This document shows, one piece after another, positions 1-8,611 of a stretch of 64,000 nucleotides of DNA; within the stretch, counting starts at the first letter, position 1, and every line of letters starts with the position of its first letter. Source of the stretch: Rubripirellula reticaptiva. GTDB lineage: Bacteria > Planctomycetota > Planctomycetia > Pirellulales > Pirellulaceae. The stretch is taken from positions 372,001 through 436,000 of the forward strand of contig NZ_SJPX01000005.1 in the NCBI RefSeq assembly GCF_007860175.1, read 5' to 3'. The notes beneath the pieces were generated by a model. That model was not told the origin of the DNA and did not search any database. It saw only the letters and a program-made list of their open reading frames with translations. Both the position numbers and the translations under genes were made by a program.

Positions 1-1
1 G

Positions 2-1654
2 CGCAACTATGACTTCCCCGAAGTCCCACCCGCGCTAATTTCGGGGTATGTGTTCCAAGACGGCGACGCAATTCAAACCAATAACGCCCCCCTGGCGACC
101 GAACTGCGACAATACCGCGACGGGCAATTGACGTCCGACGATACGCTGCTGGCAGGTGTGACGATTGAGCTGCGCACGTTGTTGGGTTTGCCGTTTACCG
201 GCGACCGTGCGCTGCCAGGCGTCTACGGCGATGGCCCAATCCGAACCACGACCGACGCAAACGGATACTACGAATTCACCGGGCTGCGTCCGGGTGTCTA
301 TCACGTCTATCAGGTCCAACCGTCCGACTTCATTGACGGTTTGGACACACCGGGCTCGACTGGCGGTGTCGCAGTGAACCCAGCCGATGCAGTGGACGAG
401 AGCGACCGTATCGTCATCCAAACATTGTCACAGAGCGAAGCGTCAAACCCCCACGACGATGCAATTTTAAACGTCATGTTGGTTGGTGGCGGGCAAAGCA
501 TAAACAACAACTTCAGCGAAATCGTGATTCGCCCAACGCTGATTGCGCCTCCACAGCCGACCCCCGAAGAACAACCACGTGTGTTCACGCCGATCGAAAT
601 TTTCGATCCGCAGATTCGTGTGATGACGTTCGCCAATCCGCTGAACTTCGTGACGCCCGCAGTCGCCTATGACGAGTGGGCGGTATCGTGGCACTTAAGC
701 GTGATCAACGGGGGTTTCCCTCGTGGGACACTCGGCGAAGACGGTTTAATCCAAGGCGTTTCATCCAAGACAACTTCACCGAACTGGATCGAAGGCGACC
801 AGAATCAGGGCCGCTGGACGATTGCGGACAAAGACGGCAACCGAAGCTCAGCGAGTGACAAGTATTCGCTCGGCATGCAGCAGGGTATCGCCCTAGCAGG
901 TGACTTCGACGGCGACGGATCCGACGAAGGAGTCGTATACAAAAACGGTCAATGGTTCGTCGATTTCAACGGCAACGGTAAATGGGACGCCGGCGATCTG
1001 TGGATGAAGCTGGGCACCGAACTTGATCGTCCGGTCGTCGGTGACTGGGATGGAGACGGCAAGGACGACATCGGCATCTTCGGTCGTCAATGGAATCGCG
1101 ACGAACAGAAGATCAAGAAAGATCCAGGCCTTCCCGACCCAGCCAACAAGCGCCGGCGAGAAGTCGATGCTCGATCGCTGGCACAGAAGGACACCGACCC
1201 GGGCGACGATCGTAAACGACTGCTCGTTCGCGGCGAGCAAGGATCACTGCGAGCCGATGCTGTGGATCACGTATTCAAGTACGGCGAACAAGTTGATACG
1301 CCGATCGCAGGTGACTGGAATGGCGACGGCATTGACCAAATCGCGGTCTTCCGTGGCGGCAACTGGTTGCTAGATGCTGACGGCGACGGACGTTGGACCG
1401 ATGCCGACGAACGAGTCACGTTTGGACGTCCCGGTGACGAACCAATCGTCGGCGACTTCAACGGCGACGAGATCGACGAGATAGGTGTCGTTCGTGGCGA
1501 CCTGTGGATCATCGACACCGACGGTGACCGACGGATCACCGGCAACGACACGCAAATCGTGGTGCCACGAACAAGCGAAAACAGTCAACCGGTCGTGGGC
1601 GACTTTGACGGCGACGGCACCGACGAACCAGCGTATTACGACGAATCCGCTTAA
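2..1654 (+). CDS. Giant surface protein, C-terminal part (SdrD-B-like and FG-GAP/VCBS repeats), 5' truncated
   Basis: The reading frame is open from the left edge and passes through a GTG near base 50 without a start context, so the gene begins upstream of the window. The first ~150 residues read as a Cna-B/SdrD-type beta-sandwich repeat (ISGYVFQDGD at its start, then TTDANGYYEFTGLRPGVY). A Pro-rich linker follows at about bases 535-600. The rest carries FG-GAP/VCBS-like repeats with acidic loops such as GDFDGDGSDE, GDWDGDGKDD, GDWNGDGIDQ, GDFNGDEIDE and GDFDGDGTDE, spaced between about 900 and 1640. Such loops usually bind calcium in beta-propeller blades. There is no C-terminal membrane anchor; the protein ends in the last propeller blade. 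Planctomycetes encode many very large secreted proteins of this build. An adhesion or matrix role is likely, but the ligand is unknown. Confidence 0.85.
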   Translation, partial: RNYDFPEVPPALISGYVFQDGDAIQTNNAPLATELRQYRDGQLTSDDTLLAGVTIELRTLLGLPFTGDRALPGVYGDGPIRTTTDANGYYEFTGLRPGVYHVYQVQPSDFIDGLDTPGSTGGVAVNPADAVDESDRIVIQTLSQSEASNPHDDAILNVMLVGGGQSINNNFSEIVIRPTLIAPPQPTPEEQPRVFTPIEIFDPQIRVMTFANPLNFVTPAVAYDEWAVSWHLSVINGGFPRGTLGEDGLIQGVSSKTTSPNWIEGDQNQGRWTIADKDGNRSSASDKYSLGMQQGIALAGDFDGDGSDEGVVYKNGQWFVDFNGNGKWDAGDLWMKLGTELDRPVVGDWDGDGKDDIGIFGRQWNRDEQKIKKDPGLPDPANKRRREVDARSLAQKDTDPGDDRKRLLVRGEQGSLRADAVDHVFKYGEQVDTPIAGDWNGDGIDQIAVFRGGNWLLDADGDGRWTDADERVTFGRPGDEPIVGDFNGDEIDEIGVVRGDLWIIDTDGDRRITGNDTQIVVPRTSENSQPVVGDFDGDGTDEPAYYDESA

Positions 1655-1735
1655 CGGTCAAATTTGCCAGAACCGAGCGGATAGAAAATACCAAAATCGT
1701 CATTCAGGCTATTGGTCATTTCCACCAATCGCAAT

Positions 1736-1752
1736 TGGCACGCTCGTTGCAT
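1736..1752 (+). promoter_or_regulatory. Sigma-54 (-24/-12) promoter upstream of the Hsp20 pair
   Basis: TGGCACG, four bases, then TTGCAT matches the RpoN consensus TGGCACG-N4-TTGCW at every position, with correct GG-to-GC spacing. The predicted start lies near base 1762, giving an untranslated leader of about 74 bases before the first Hsp20 start codon. The call rests on the motif and its position 84 bases upstream of a gene. I could not identify enhancer-binding sites. Confidence 0.7.
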
Positions 1753-1835
1753 TGTTTGGGCCTCTGTAGTGGCGAGTGTGCCACTTCGACAGACATCAAC
1801 TCAACGCAGTTAGCTCAGACAAAGGAGGCAAAAAC

Positions 1836-2264
1836 ATGTTGAGTACACAATGGCAACCCATGGCAGAAATGAATCGTCTCCGAAACGAAATGGACCGAGT
1901 TTTCGGGCGTCACGGAAACGGCAGCGGTAGAGCGACCGCTTTTCCGCCGCTGAATGTTTGGGAAAACGACGATAGCTTGTTCGTTGAAGCCGAACTGCCT
2001 GGTTTCGACCTCGATGATTTGGAAATCTACGTTACTGGCGGCAACCACCTTTCGATCGCCGGCGAGCGCAAGCAGCCAGAACACGAAGGCGGCGCATGGC
2101 ATCGCCAAGAGCGAGCTTTTGGCAAGTTCCGGCGCACGTTGGACCTGCCTGGCGACGTCAATAGTGATGGCGTTGAAGCGAGTTTTTGCAACGGCGTTTT
2201 GAAACTTGCGATGCCCAAAGCGGAACAAGTCAAACCACACCGCATCGAAGTGAAAGCAATCTGA
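1836..2264 (+). CDS. Small heat-shock protein, Hsp20/alpha-crystallin family (copy 1)
   Basis: The 142-residue product is the usual size for a bacterial Hsp20. The ATG at 1836 is chosen over upstream in-frame codons because a strong ribosome-binding site (AAAGGAGG, 1821-1828) sits just before it. The N-terminus (MAEMNRLRNEMDRVFGRHG) is the typical bacterial sHSP arm. The alpha-crystallin domain starts near residue 38 (FPPLNVWENDDSLFVEAELP) and includes LSIAGERK and GVLKLAMPKAEQVKPHRIEV, which ends in the usual IEV-type tail. These proteins are ATP-independent holdases that bind unfolding proteins in the cytoplasm. The gene is followed 90 bases later by a second Hsp20 gene, and a consensus sigma-54 promoter lies upstream. 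The family assignment is secure; the regulation is inferred. Confidence 0.96.
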   Translation: MLSTQWQPMAEMNRLRNEMDRVFGRHGNGSGRATAFPPLNVWENDDSLFVEAELPGFDLDDLEIYVTGGNHLSIAGERKQPEHEGGAWHRQERAFGKFRRTLDLPGDVNSDGVEASFCNGVLKLAMPKAEQVKPHRIEVKAI

Positions 2265-2354
2265 TCACGGGTGAATCTTAGCCAGTTCGAGTCACAGGTG
2301 GCTCGTTCTAGCAGACTCACAATTTTGAAAAAACCAAACACTGGAGGAATAGTC

Positions 2355-2747
2355 ATGAGTCCAACGATGACAACTCCCGAAAAACAGTCCGGTGAAAACG
2401 GGAGCCCGGAAACGACCTACCAATCAACGTTCATTCCTCGATTTGACATCTGGGAAGGCGAAGAAGAGTTACTGCTTTACGGCGACTTGCCAGGCGTAAG
2501 CGTCGATGACTTGGACATCCGATTCGAGAACCGAGAATTGTCGATTCGCGGCAAGGTTCAACCCCGGCACGAGGGCGAACGCCTGTTGGACGAATACGGC
2601 ATCGGTGATTTCCATCGTACGTTCACTGTCGGTGAAGCAATCGACGCCGAAAAAATCTCTGCAGAGATGAAACAAGGCGTGCTAGTACTTCACCTGCCGA
2701 AGTCCGAAAAACTGAAGCCGCGTCGAATCAAAGTAAAGGCAATCTAA
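2355..2747 (+). CDS. Small heat-shock protein, Hsp20/alpha-crystallin family (copy 2)
   Basis: The 130-residue product starts at the ATG at 2355, preceded by CTGGAGGAAT. Its alpha-crystallin domain begins at about residue 26 (FIPRFDIWEGEEELLLYGDLP) and includes LSIRGKV and GVLVLHLPKSEKLKPRRIKV. It has a shorter and unrelated N-terminal arm compared with copy 1, while the C-terminal halves align well and end almost identically (VKAI), so the pair likely arose by tandem duplication. In paired bacterial sHSPs the two subunits can form different oligomers or mixed ones. It shares the upstream sigma-54 promoter by operon logic and is followed by a terminator hairpin. Confidence 0.96.
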   Translation: MSPTMTTPEKQSGENGSPETTYQSTFIPRFDIWEGEEELLLYGDLPGVSVDDLDIRFENRELSIRGKVQPRHEGERLLDEYGIGDFHRTFTVGEAIDAEKISAEMKQGVLVLHLPKSEKLKPRRIKVKAI

Positions 2748-2801
2748 TCGGAGTGATGCCTTTTGTCTGACTCGGACGCTCAACGCTCCGTATACCCAAT
2801 G

Positions 2802-2841
2802 GCGATGCTTCGCGATCAAGTCTGATCGCGGCATCGCTTTT
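2802..2841 (+). terminator. Intrinsic terminator after the Hsp20 operon
   Basis: A long stem is formed by GCGATGC and CGCGATCA (2802-2818) against TGATCGCG and GCATCGC (2823-2837), with a 2-base bulge, a 4-base loop and a short TTTT tract. It sits between two convergent transcription units, so it may stop transcription from both sides, although the T tract favours the plus strand. Confidence 0.75.
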
Positions 2842-2884
2842 CGCGGAACATTAGCTGAATTTGCCACAACAACGTTGTGTCTGG

Positions 2885-4219
2885 TTACTTCTTGGCGAAC
2901 ACTCGCTTCAGTTCATCCAGGCTGGTCAGCCCGCGCGCGACGGTCAAGATTGCTTCGGCTTGAATGCCGCGGTGACCTTCACCCTTAGCGATTTGGCTTA
3001 GGCGGCCCATGTCCTGCGTCTGCAGCAATGCTTTGCGTAGCTCTTCGCCTGGCGTCAGCAATTCGAAAATTGCGATACGACCCAGGTACCCTCGTCCGTT
3101 GCAAACGTGGCAAGGAATCAGCGGCGCTGGCTTTCCGTTTTCATCGACCTGTTGTTCGATCGGCGGCGGAATGAACGGCCCGTACAACATCGCGACTCGG
3201 CCAGCCGGAATGCCCAATTGTTTCAATAGTTGTGGAGGCGGTTCGAAACCCAACTTGCAATTGTCGCATAGTCGGCGAACCAGTTTCTGGCACAACACCG
3301 CACCGATCGTCGCGGCGATGTCTTTCGACGAATCACGATAGCGACCAACCAATCGCACCAAACCTTCCATCGCGCTGCCCGCGTTCATCCGCAGGTAGAG
3401 TTGTTTTTCGGTGTTCTTGACGTGTTCCAGGCAGGTCTTCATCGATTCAGGTTCCGGTAGTTCCGGAAAGATCAAGACGTCAGGTTCTTTCAATACGGCT
3501 TTCAGAACGACTTCGATTTCTGTTTTGCCGGTTTCGCCACCAAAGTAGTTTTGGTTGACGTTGATGATGTCCGGTTCTGGCTTTGTCTCGTCGTCGAATT
3601 CTTGGAAGTCACGCACCAAGCGGTCGGCCGCGTTGATCGCGACGCCCCATGTCGTCGTCAATCCTTCACCCTTCGGCGTTGTGATCAAGACGATATTGCC
3701 GTGCGCATCGATCTTCTCTTTGAAGACTTCGAACAGTTTGTCTCGCATCCCCAAATCACTCATGCGCTCGAACGGGACTTTCGTCGATTCGATTTTGCAC
3801 AACACTCGCTCGCCCGTCGCTACGCCTTGCGACTGAGAACTGAGATTGAATTTCTCTTTGGCGACTTTCAAACCCAACTGCCCGCTTTGCGGCGAACGTC
3901 GATCGGCCGGATTCATCAGCGACAGTTGCTTCAGGGCGTACAACATCGCGTCGCCGGTTTCGCGATCGATCGGCGGCAATTGTTCCCAGTTGCCGTCGAT
4001 TTGGTATCGGATCGCACAAGCGTTTTGCGAAAAGTCGAACAAGACATGCGTCGCCCGCGACTGGATTGCGTGAGCAAGTTGGCCGCCAATGATTTGATAC
4101 CCAGCACCTTGGCGAGTCTGTATCAGCAGAGATTGAGCCTGATTTCGTTCCGCGATCCGCGGTTCAAATTCGACAGGAGCAACTGTTTGCCAGAGTTGGA
4201 TTTCTTCTTGTGCAGCCAT
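2885..4219 (-). CDS. PilB/GspE-related protein with degenerate ATPase motifs (probable pseudo-ATPase)
   Basis: The 444-residue protein aligns end to end with the C-terminal half of PilB/GspE secretion ATPases. The N2-like domain spans about residues 45-150 and the RecA-like core about 160-330. The zinc element has CDNC (318-321) and CHVC (370-373) followed by GRGYLGRIAIFELL, the typical GspE knuckle. Every nucleotide motif is altered. The P-loop position (about 178-190) reads LITTPKGEGLTTT, with Leu where the catalytic Lys belongs. The Walker B/His-box region reads EPDVLIFPELPEPESM instead of the usual DPD-GEIRD pattern, and the Asp box is missing. The reading frame is intact, so this is a maintained protein and not a decayed gene. 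It lies 131 bases downstream of a PilT-like gene on the same strand. It may be a regulatory or structural subunit of the motor; that role is inferred. Confidence 0.85.
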   Translation of the reverse strand: MAAQEEIQLWQTVAPVEFEPRIAERNQAQSLLIQTRQGAGYQIIGGQLAHAIQSRATHVLFDFSQNACAIRYQIDGNWEQLPPIDRETGDAMLYALKQLSLMNPADRRSPQSGQLGLKVAKEKFNLSSQSQGVATGERVLCKIESTKVPFERMSDLGMRDKLFEVFKEKIDAHGNIVLITTPKGEGLTTTWGVAINAADRLVRDFQEFDDETKPEPDIINVNQNYFGGETGKTEIEVVLKAVLKEPDVLIFPELPEPESMKTCLEHVKNTEKQLYLRMNAGSAMEGLVRLVGRYRDSSKDIAATIGAVLCQKLVRRLCDNCKLGFEPPPQLLKQLGIPAGRVAMLYGPFIPPPIEQQVDENGKPAPLIPCHVCNGRGYLGRIAIFELLTPGEELRKALLQTQDMGRLSQIAKGEGHRGIQAEAILTVARGLTSLDELKRVFAKK

Positions 4220-4350
4220 CGCGGCGAGATCGTTTGAAAAGGAAGTAAGTGATTTGAAATACAGAGGCCTAGAATCGCTCGATTCAACGCGTCAAACGCA
4301 GCGCCGCCCGACTTCGAATCCGGCCGAACGTACGCATGCAAAAAAACGCG

Positions 4351-5550
4351 TTACAGAATACCTGGTGCCTTCACATCGATGCCCTTCAGCGCCATCTTCA
4401 ACGCTTCCTTATTCGGGGCAACCGCGAACGCAGTCGGGCGATCAATCAGTTCATCGTCGATCAGTTGCTTTAGACTCATCGTGAAGTCTTGCATGCCATC
4501 TTCGGCACCAATTCGGATCGCGTCGGGCAGCTTATGGTCCTGGCCTTCGAGCACCAGTTTGCGAATCATTGGCGAAAAAGTCATCACTTCGCACGTCGGC
4601 ACACGCGGCACATCGGGGCGAATCGTCTTTAGCAATTTCTGAGCCACGATGCCTTTCATATTGAACGCGATCGCCGAACGAATTGCTCCGTGCATTTCTT
4701 CAGGGAACAAGTCCAAAATCCGCCCGATCGTCGTCGAAGCACTCGACGCGTGAATCGTACCAAACACCAGGTGCCCAGTTTCGGCCGCGTGAATCGCCGT
4801 CATGAACGTTTCTTCGTCACGAAGCTCACCGACCAGAATGATGTCGGGGTCTTCTCGCACCGCGTGCTTCATCCCAATCTCGAAATCCAGCACGTCTTGG
4901 CCGATTTCGCGTTGGTTGATCAAACACTTGTCTTCGGTATAGATAAATTCGATCGGATCTTCGAGCGTCAAAATGTGTTTGCGGTAGATGCTGTTGATGT
5001 AGTTGAGCATCGAACCAATCGTCGTCGACTTGCCCGAACCTGTCACACCGGCCAGCAGCACCATGCCTTGGTCAAAGTGGCAAAGCGTTTCCATGACGGG
5101 CGGCAAGTACAGCCCTTTGAAGTCGGGAATGAAGTTGCTGATCCGGCGCGCGACCAAACCGATGTTGCCGAGCGACTTCAGCATGTTGACGCGAAACCGC
5201 CATCGGACTCCGTCGACTTGAATGACGTGCGAAAAGTCAGCACCGCCTTCTTGTTCGAAAATCACCAGGTTCCGCTCGTCCATCATCGGCAACAGCAGCC
5301 GAACCATTTCTTCCATGTCGATCAGCGGGCGATTAAGCGGCTTCAGCTCACCACGCACACGAACCATCGGCGGCTGGCCGACTTTCAAGTGCAAGTCGGA
5401 ACCTTCCAGCTTCACCAGGGCTCGGAAAATCTTGTCAACTTCAAGCTCGCCGCGATCCTTCAGCAAGCTCTCTCTCAGCCGTCCTGCGACTGCTTCGGCC
5501 GAATTGTCCTGACCGGGCGGTGGGGCGGGGTGAGATTTTTTTTTCGACAT
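4351..5550 (-). CDS. pilT: PilT/PilU-like twitching motility ATPase
   Basis: The 399-residue protein has a ~45-residue charged N-terminal extension before the usual PilT start (GSDLHLKVGQPPMVRVRGEL). The Walker A is GVTGSGKST at about residue 168. The Asp box (LEDPIEFIY), Walker B (DPDIILVGELRDEETF) and His box (HLVFGTIHASSASTT) are all intact. PilT-family motors are hexamers that power pilus retraction at the inner membrane. The second PilT in this window (46360-47469) is shorter and belongs to the large pilus cluster, so the two are paralogues with separate contexts. This one is followed by a degenerate PilB-like gene, and a KaiC-like ATPase lies 107 bases upstream on the same strand. A PilU-like accessory role is possible. 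Confidence 0.93.
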   Translation of the reverse strand: MSKKKSHPAPPPGQDNSAEAVAGRLRESLLKDRGELEVDKIFRALVKLEGSDLHLKVGQPPMVRVRGELKPLNRPLIDMEEMVRLLLPMMDERNLVIFEQEGGADFSHVIQVDGVRWRFRVNMLKSLGNIGLVARRISNFIPDFKGLYLPPVMETLCHFDQGMVLLAGVTGSGKSTTIGSMLNYINSIYRKHILTLEDPIEFIYTEDKCLINQREIGQDVLDFEIGMKHAVREDPDIILVGELRDEETFMTAIHAAETGHLVFGTIHASSASTTIGRILDLFPEEMHGAIRSAIAFNMKGIVAQKLLKTIRPDVPRVPTCEVMTFSPMIRKLVLEGQDHKLPDAIRIGAEDGMQDFTMSLKQLIDDELIDRPTAFAVAPNKEALKMALKGIDVKAPGIL

Positions 5551-5657
5551 GTTCGGAAAATATCGCTGGGAAATCGATCGTTGGAAAACGGCCGCCGCAG
5601 CAGCCGAGGCCTATTCTAGGCGATCAAACGACCATAGCGAGACCCAAGCTTTGAAAG

Positions 5658-6536
5658 CTATTCCAAAACGATGCCGCCGTCGTCGATCGTAAACGGCACA
5701 ATTGTTTCATCACAGGCGCTGCCGCGGTGTTTGGCGACGCAAAGAGCGCGGCCCATTTTGTTGCCGTCCCGGGTTTTCCCCATCAAAATGATCGTGTTGG
5801 CGTTCGAAAGCACGTCCCCAGACTCGATCGGTCGCGAAATCAGGTCATCCAGCATGACTTCGTGGCTGGTGGCCAGAATCGCACAGCCCACCGAATTGTG
5901 GTCGTACTGGGCCTGAGTCACTCGATCGGCGTTTTCTCGATACGCCACCCGAAACAGATCTCGAGCCAACCAATCGTGCTCTTTTCGCAAAATTTGCTGG
6001 TACACGTACTCGAACAATTCGAATTGAATCGACTGAGCCGCCCGGTCCACCGGCTCGATCCCGTCGATCACGACCCGGCGGACTCCGTGGACAAAGTTGC
6101 CATAGAAAAACGCGATCGCTTGGTCTAGTTTCTTGGCTTGTTCGTATTTCCAGCGTCGCCAGCCATCGTCGTCCATGTCAGCCGCCGTGACTCGCCGGCC
6201 CGCGTCGCGAAACAGGTGAATAGAGTCGCGGCGTGCCCGGTCTCGATCCCAAACGGCCGCCGCGTCGACTCGGTCCACCAACTCGGCGGCGGTCAATTCC
6301 CATCCGAACATGCGATTTGCGTAGTCGCGGTGATTTTGCGAATCGCCCCGCGAGGTCAAATCAAAGAAAACGCCTCGCTCGCCCTCTTGTTCGGCGCCCT
6401 GATTGGCAAAACGGATCCCTAACTGAGTCTTACCGATCCCGGTGGCCCCCATCACGACCGTCAACTTGCCAGGCAACAGTCCGCCGCCAAGCATGTCATC
6501 AAGTTGAGCAATGCCGGTTTGCAGTCGATTCGTCAT
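5658..6536 (-). CDS. RecA-superfamily (KaiC/RAD55-like) ATPase
   Basis: The 292-residue protein has the KaiC-type opening [20 protein letters not shown] followed by a canonical Walker A, GATGIGKT, at about residue 30. A Walker B strand reads RRVVIDGIE near residue 157. It is a single-domain form; the middle part is rich in charged residues and the C-terminus ([25 protein letters not shown]) matches the end of a KaiC-like core. Relatives act as signalling or assembly ATPases; FlaH of archaeal flagella is one example. No clock partner (KaiA or KaiB) is nearby. It lies upstream of a PilT-like and a pseudo-PilB gene on the same strand, which hints at a link to the pilus motor. The function is unproven. 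Confidence 0.75.
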   Translation of the reverse strand: MTNRLQTGIAQLDDMLGGGLLPGKLTVVMGATGIGKTQLGIRFANQGAEQEGERGVFFDLTSRGDSQNHRDYANRMFGWELTAAELVDRVDAAAVWDRDRARRDSIHLFRDAGRRVTAADMDDDGWRRWKYEQAKKLDQAIAFFYGNFVHGVRRVVIDGIEPVDRAAQSIQFELFEYVYQQILRKEHDWLARDLFRVAYRENADRVTQAQYDHNSVGCAILATSHEVMLDDLISRPIESGDVLSNANTIILMGKTRDGNKMGRALCVAKHRGSACDETIVPFTIDDGGIVLE

Positions 6537-6770
6537 GGAAAAGCTTTAGCGTTTAATCGGTTTGGGGAACGGCCGTGCAGCAAAACATTCGCTTGCTTGC
6601 CAAAAACAACCATTTCGCCCCTGCAAGGAATAGGCATCGATCCGGTATGCTTCGAGTCACATCACTGTACAAGTTGCTTCCGTTTGCAGATCGCATTCAG
6701 ACAGCGGCGCGGCATCGAAACACAGGATCGATACGCTGTGCAGACCGTTTTTAATCATCCAGGAGTCAAG

Positions 6771-7874
6771 ATGGCAACCGAGGCACCGATGCTTTTGCCC
6801 ACGCAGGACGCTCCCCCCATCAAAAACTCAAGCGAAAAGTTGCACGAGTCGCCCGGTCAATTGCCAGTGCAAAACAGTGAAAGTCCGCCGCGCAACGACG
6901 AGTCGGTCGAGAAATCAGCCGACGACAAGTTGACTCCCGTCGGGCACACGATGGCCGCAATCCGGAAGGATTACCTGGTCTTCTTTATCTCGCTGCATGC
7001 TCTGTGTTTGCTAGCCCTGCTGCCGTACTTCTTTTCGTGGGCAGGCGTCGCAGCGTTCGTGGTTGGCGTGGTCGTGTTTGGCCAGATGGCGATTCCGATC
7101 GGCTATCACCGAATGCTGTCGCACCGCAGTTTCAAGTCGCCCAAGTGGTTCGAACGATCGCTCGTGACTTTGGCGATGTGTACGGCCCAAGAAACGCCCG
7201 CGCACTGGGTAGCCTGGCACCGCATGCACCACTCGCACAGCGACCACAAAGACGATCCGCACTCGCCACGAATCAGTTTCCTGTGGGCTCACGTCCAGTG
7301 GTTGGTTCACGAGTCACGCACGCCGCTGGCCACATTCGCGATGTACGAAAAATACGCTCGCGATATCCTGGCAGACCCCTACTATCGTTGGCTCGAAAAA
7401 CTGCCAATCGCCGCGGGCATCTTCTACTTTGCTCACGCGATTCTTTACGCGATCATCGCCAACGTGGCTTGCTTGGCGATCTATGGCAACACGCCCGAAG
7501 CGTACCGAATGGCGGCCAGCCTGTTTGTTTGGGGCGTGATCGTGCGAACCGTTTGGGTTTGGCACATCACGTGGGCCGTCAACTCGCTTACCCACGTGTT
7601 CGGTTATCGCAACTACGAAACCACCGATGACAGCCGCAACAATTGGTTCGTCACGCTGCTGACCGCCGGCGAAGGATGGCACAATAACCACCACGCCGAC
7701 CCGGCCAGTGCGTCAGTACAACACAGGTGGTGGGAAATTGACGTAAACTATTACACGATTCGATTGTTTGGTGTTCTTGGACTGGCGTCCGACATCATCC
7801 AGCCACGTCACATCCGACAAGCTCAAGCGGCGGCGGCCAGAGAAAAAGCATCCAGTGCAAAGGCCTCTCGTTAG
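6771..7874 (+). CDS. Membrane fatty acid (acyl-CoA type) desaturase
   Basis: The ATG at 6771 is chosen because AGGAG lies at 6761; the longer frame would overlap the divergent upstream gene. The 367-residue product has a disordered N-terminal ~60 residues, then membrane segments (YLVFFISLHALCLLALLPYF and following). It carries the three histidine boxes of the stearoyl-CoA desaturase family: HRMLSH, HRMHH and HNNHH. These His residues bind the di-iron centre that inserts a cis double bond, commonly delta-9, into saturated acyl chains. The final ~20 residues are Ala/Lys-rich. The 234 bases upstream probably hold its promoter, but I could not assign one. The reaction class is secure; the regiospecificity is not. 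Confidence 0.93.
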   Translation: MATEAPMLLPTQDAPPIKNSSEKLHESPGQLPVQNSESPPRNDESVEKSADDKLTPVGHTMAAIRKDYLVFFISLHALCLLALLPYFFSWAGVAAFVVGVVVFGQMAIPIGYHRMLSHRSFKSPKWFERSLVTLAMCTAQETPAHWVAWHRMHHSHSDHKDDPHSPRISFLWAHVQWLVHESRTPLATFAMYEKYARDILADPYYRWLEKLPIAAGIFYFAHAILYAIIANVACLAIYGNTPEAYRMAASLFVWGVIVRTVWVWHITWAVNSLTHVFGYRNYETTDDSRNNWFVTLLTAGEGWHNNHHADPASASVQHRWWEIDVNYYTIRLFGVLGLASDIIQPRHIRQAQAAAAREKASSAKASR

Positions 7875-7919
7875 CCTGATCGTTTGGCCCGTTTCGAGCG
7901 AACTTCGCAGCTTCGCCTA

Positions 7920-7975
7920 GAACGTCGATTGGAACGTCGATCGAACACGGGCTGATCCACTTACGGGCTGATCCA
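7920..7975 (+). repeat. Two short direct-repeat pairs abutting a start codon
   Basis: GAACGTCGAT occurs at 7920-7929 and 7932-7941, and ACGGGCTGATCCA at 7947-7959 and 7963-7975. The second copy of the latter ends exactly at the proposed TTG start of the redoxin lipoprotein. The pattern could be an operator pair or a chance local duplication. Confidence 0.5.
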
Positions 7976-8611
7976 TTGCAACGAACTGCGCCATTGTTTT
8001 CCTGCTCTGCCCTGCCAAGCCTATTGGCGATCGGCGGACTCGTCATCGCATTGTCGGCGACAGGATGCCGCCCCGCGATCGACGATGGCATCCAGTTTTC
8101 GGATGACTTGCAAAGTCAATCTCAGCCGATCGATGACTTCTCGCAACTTTTGTTCATTGCCGCCGATGGGCAACCGATCAACCTGGTCGGGCAAATGAAA
8201 CAGAAGTACGCGGTCCTGGTGGTGACTCGCGGTTGGACCGGCGCGATCTGTTTGTACTGCGCTTCGCAAACATCCAAGTGGGCACGCCGCTTTGACGAAC
8301 TTGAACCCTACGACGCTGAACTCTTTGTGGTCTTTCCCACCGAGACGGCCGGCGACGCAAAGCTGGTCGAAGAACTGCAAAAGAAGATCACCACAGGCCC
8401 CATCGAAAATGACTCCATTCCTTTTCCGATCCTGTTGGATATCGATCTAAAATCCGTCGACCAATTGGGAATTCGTGACGAGTTGGCGAAACCGGCCACG
8501 TACATCATCGATCGCCAGGGACGCGTGCGGTTTGCTTATGTCGGTCAATCGATCGCGGACCGACCGTCGGTTGACGCAGTCCTAAAACAACTGTCACGGA
8601 TGACCGATTGA
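7976..8611 (+). CDS. Redoxin (AhpC/TSA-like) lipoprotein
   Basis: The 211-residue protein begins with a hydrophobic signal (LLAIGGLVIALSATGC) whose Cys31 is a plausible lipidation site, placing it in a membrane facing the periplasm. The rest is a thioredoxin-fold redoxin domain: KYAVLVVTRGWTGAICLYC carries a CxxC in the active-site loop, and ATYIIDRQGRVRFAYVGQS is the conserved end of AhpC/TSA proteins. It probably acts as a thiol reductase or peroxidase. The TTG start at 7976 is the only one that preserves the signal peptide, and the ribosome-binding site is weak. Its stop codon overlaps the start of the downstream kinase (TTGA), so the two are likely co-translated. Confidence 0.78.
   Translation: MQRTAPLFSCSALPSLLAIGGLVIALSATGCRPAIDDGIQFSDDLQSQSQPIDDFSQLLFIAADGQPINLVGQMKQKYAVLVVTRGWTGAICLYCASQTSKWARRFDELEPYDAELFVVFPTETAGDAKLVEELQKKITTGPIENDSIPFPILLDIDLKSVDQLGIRDELAKPATYIIDRQGRVRFAYVGQSIADRPSVDAVLKQLSRMTD

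Noticed and set aside
3551-5619. Long plus-strand frames (228 and 309 residues) opposite the pseudo-PilB and PilT genes
   Set aside because: They are antisense shadows: composition is rich in Arg, His, Gln and Val with no motif, while the minus frames are clear ATPase homologues.
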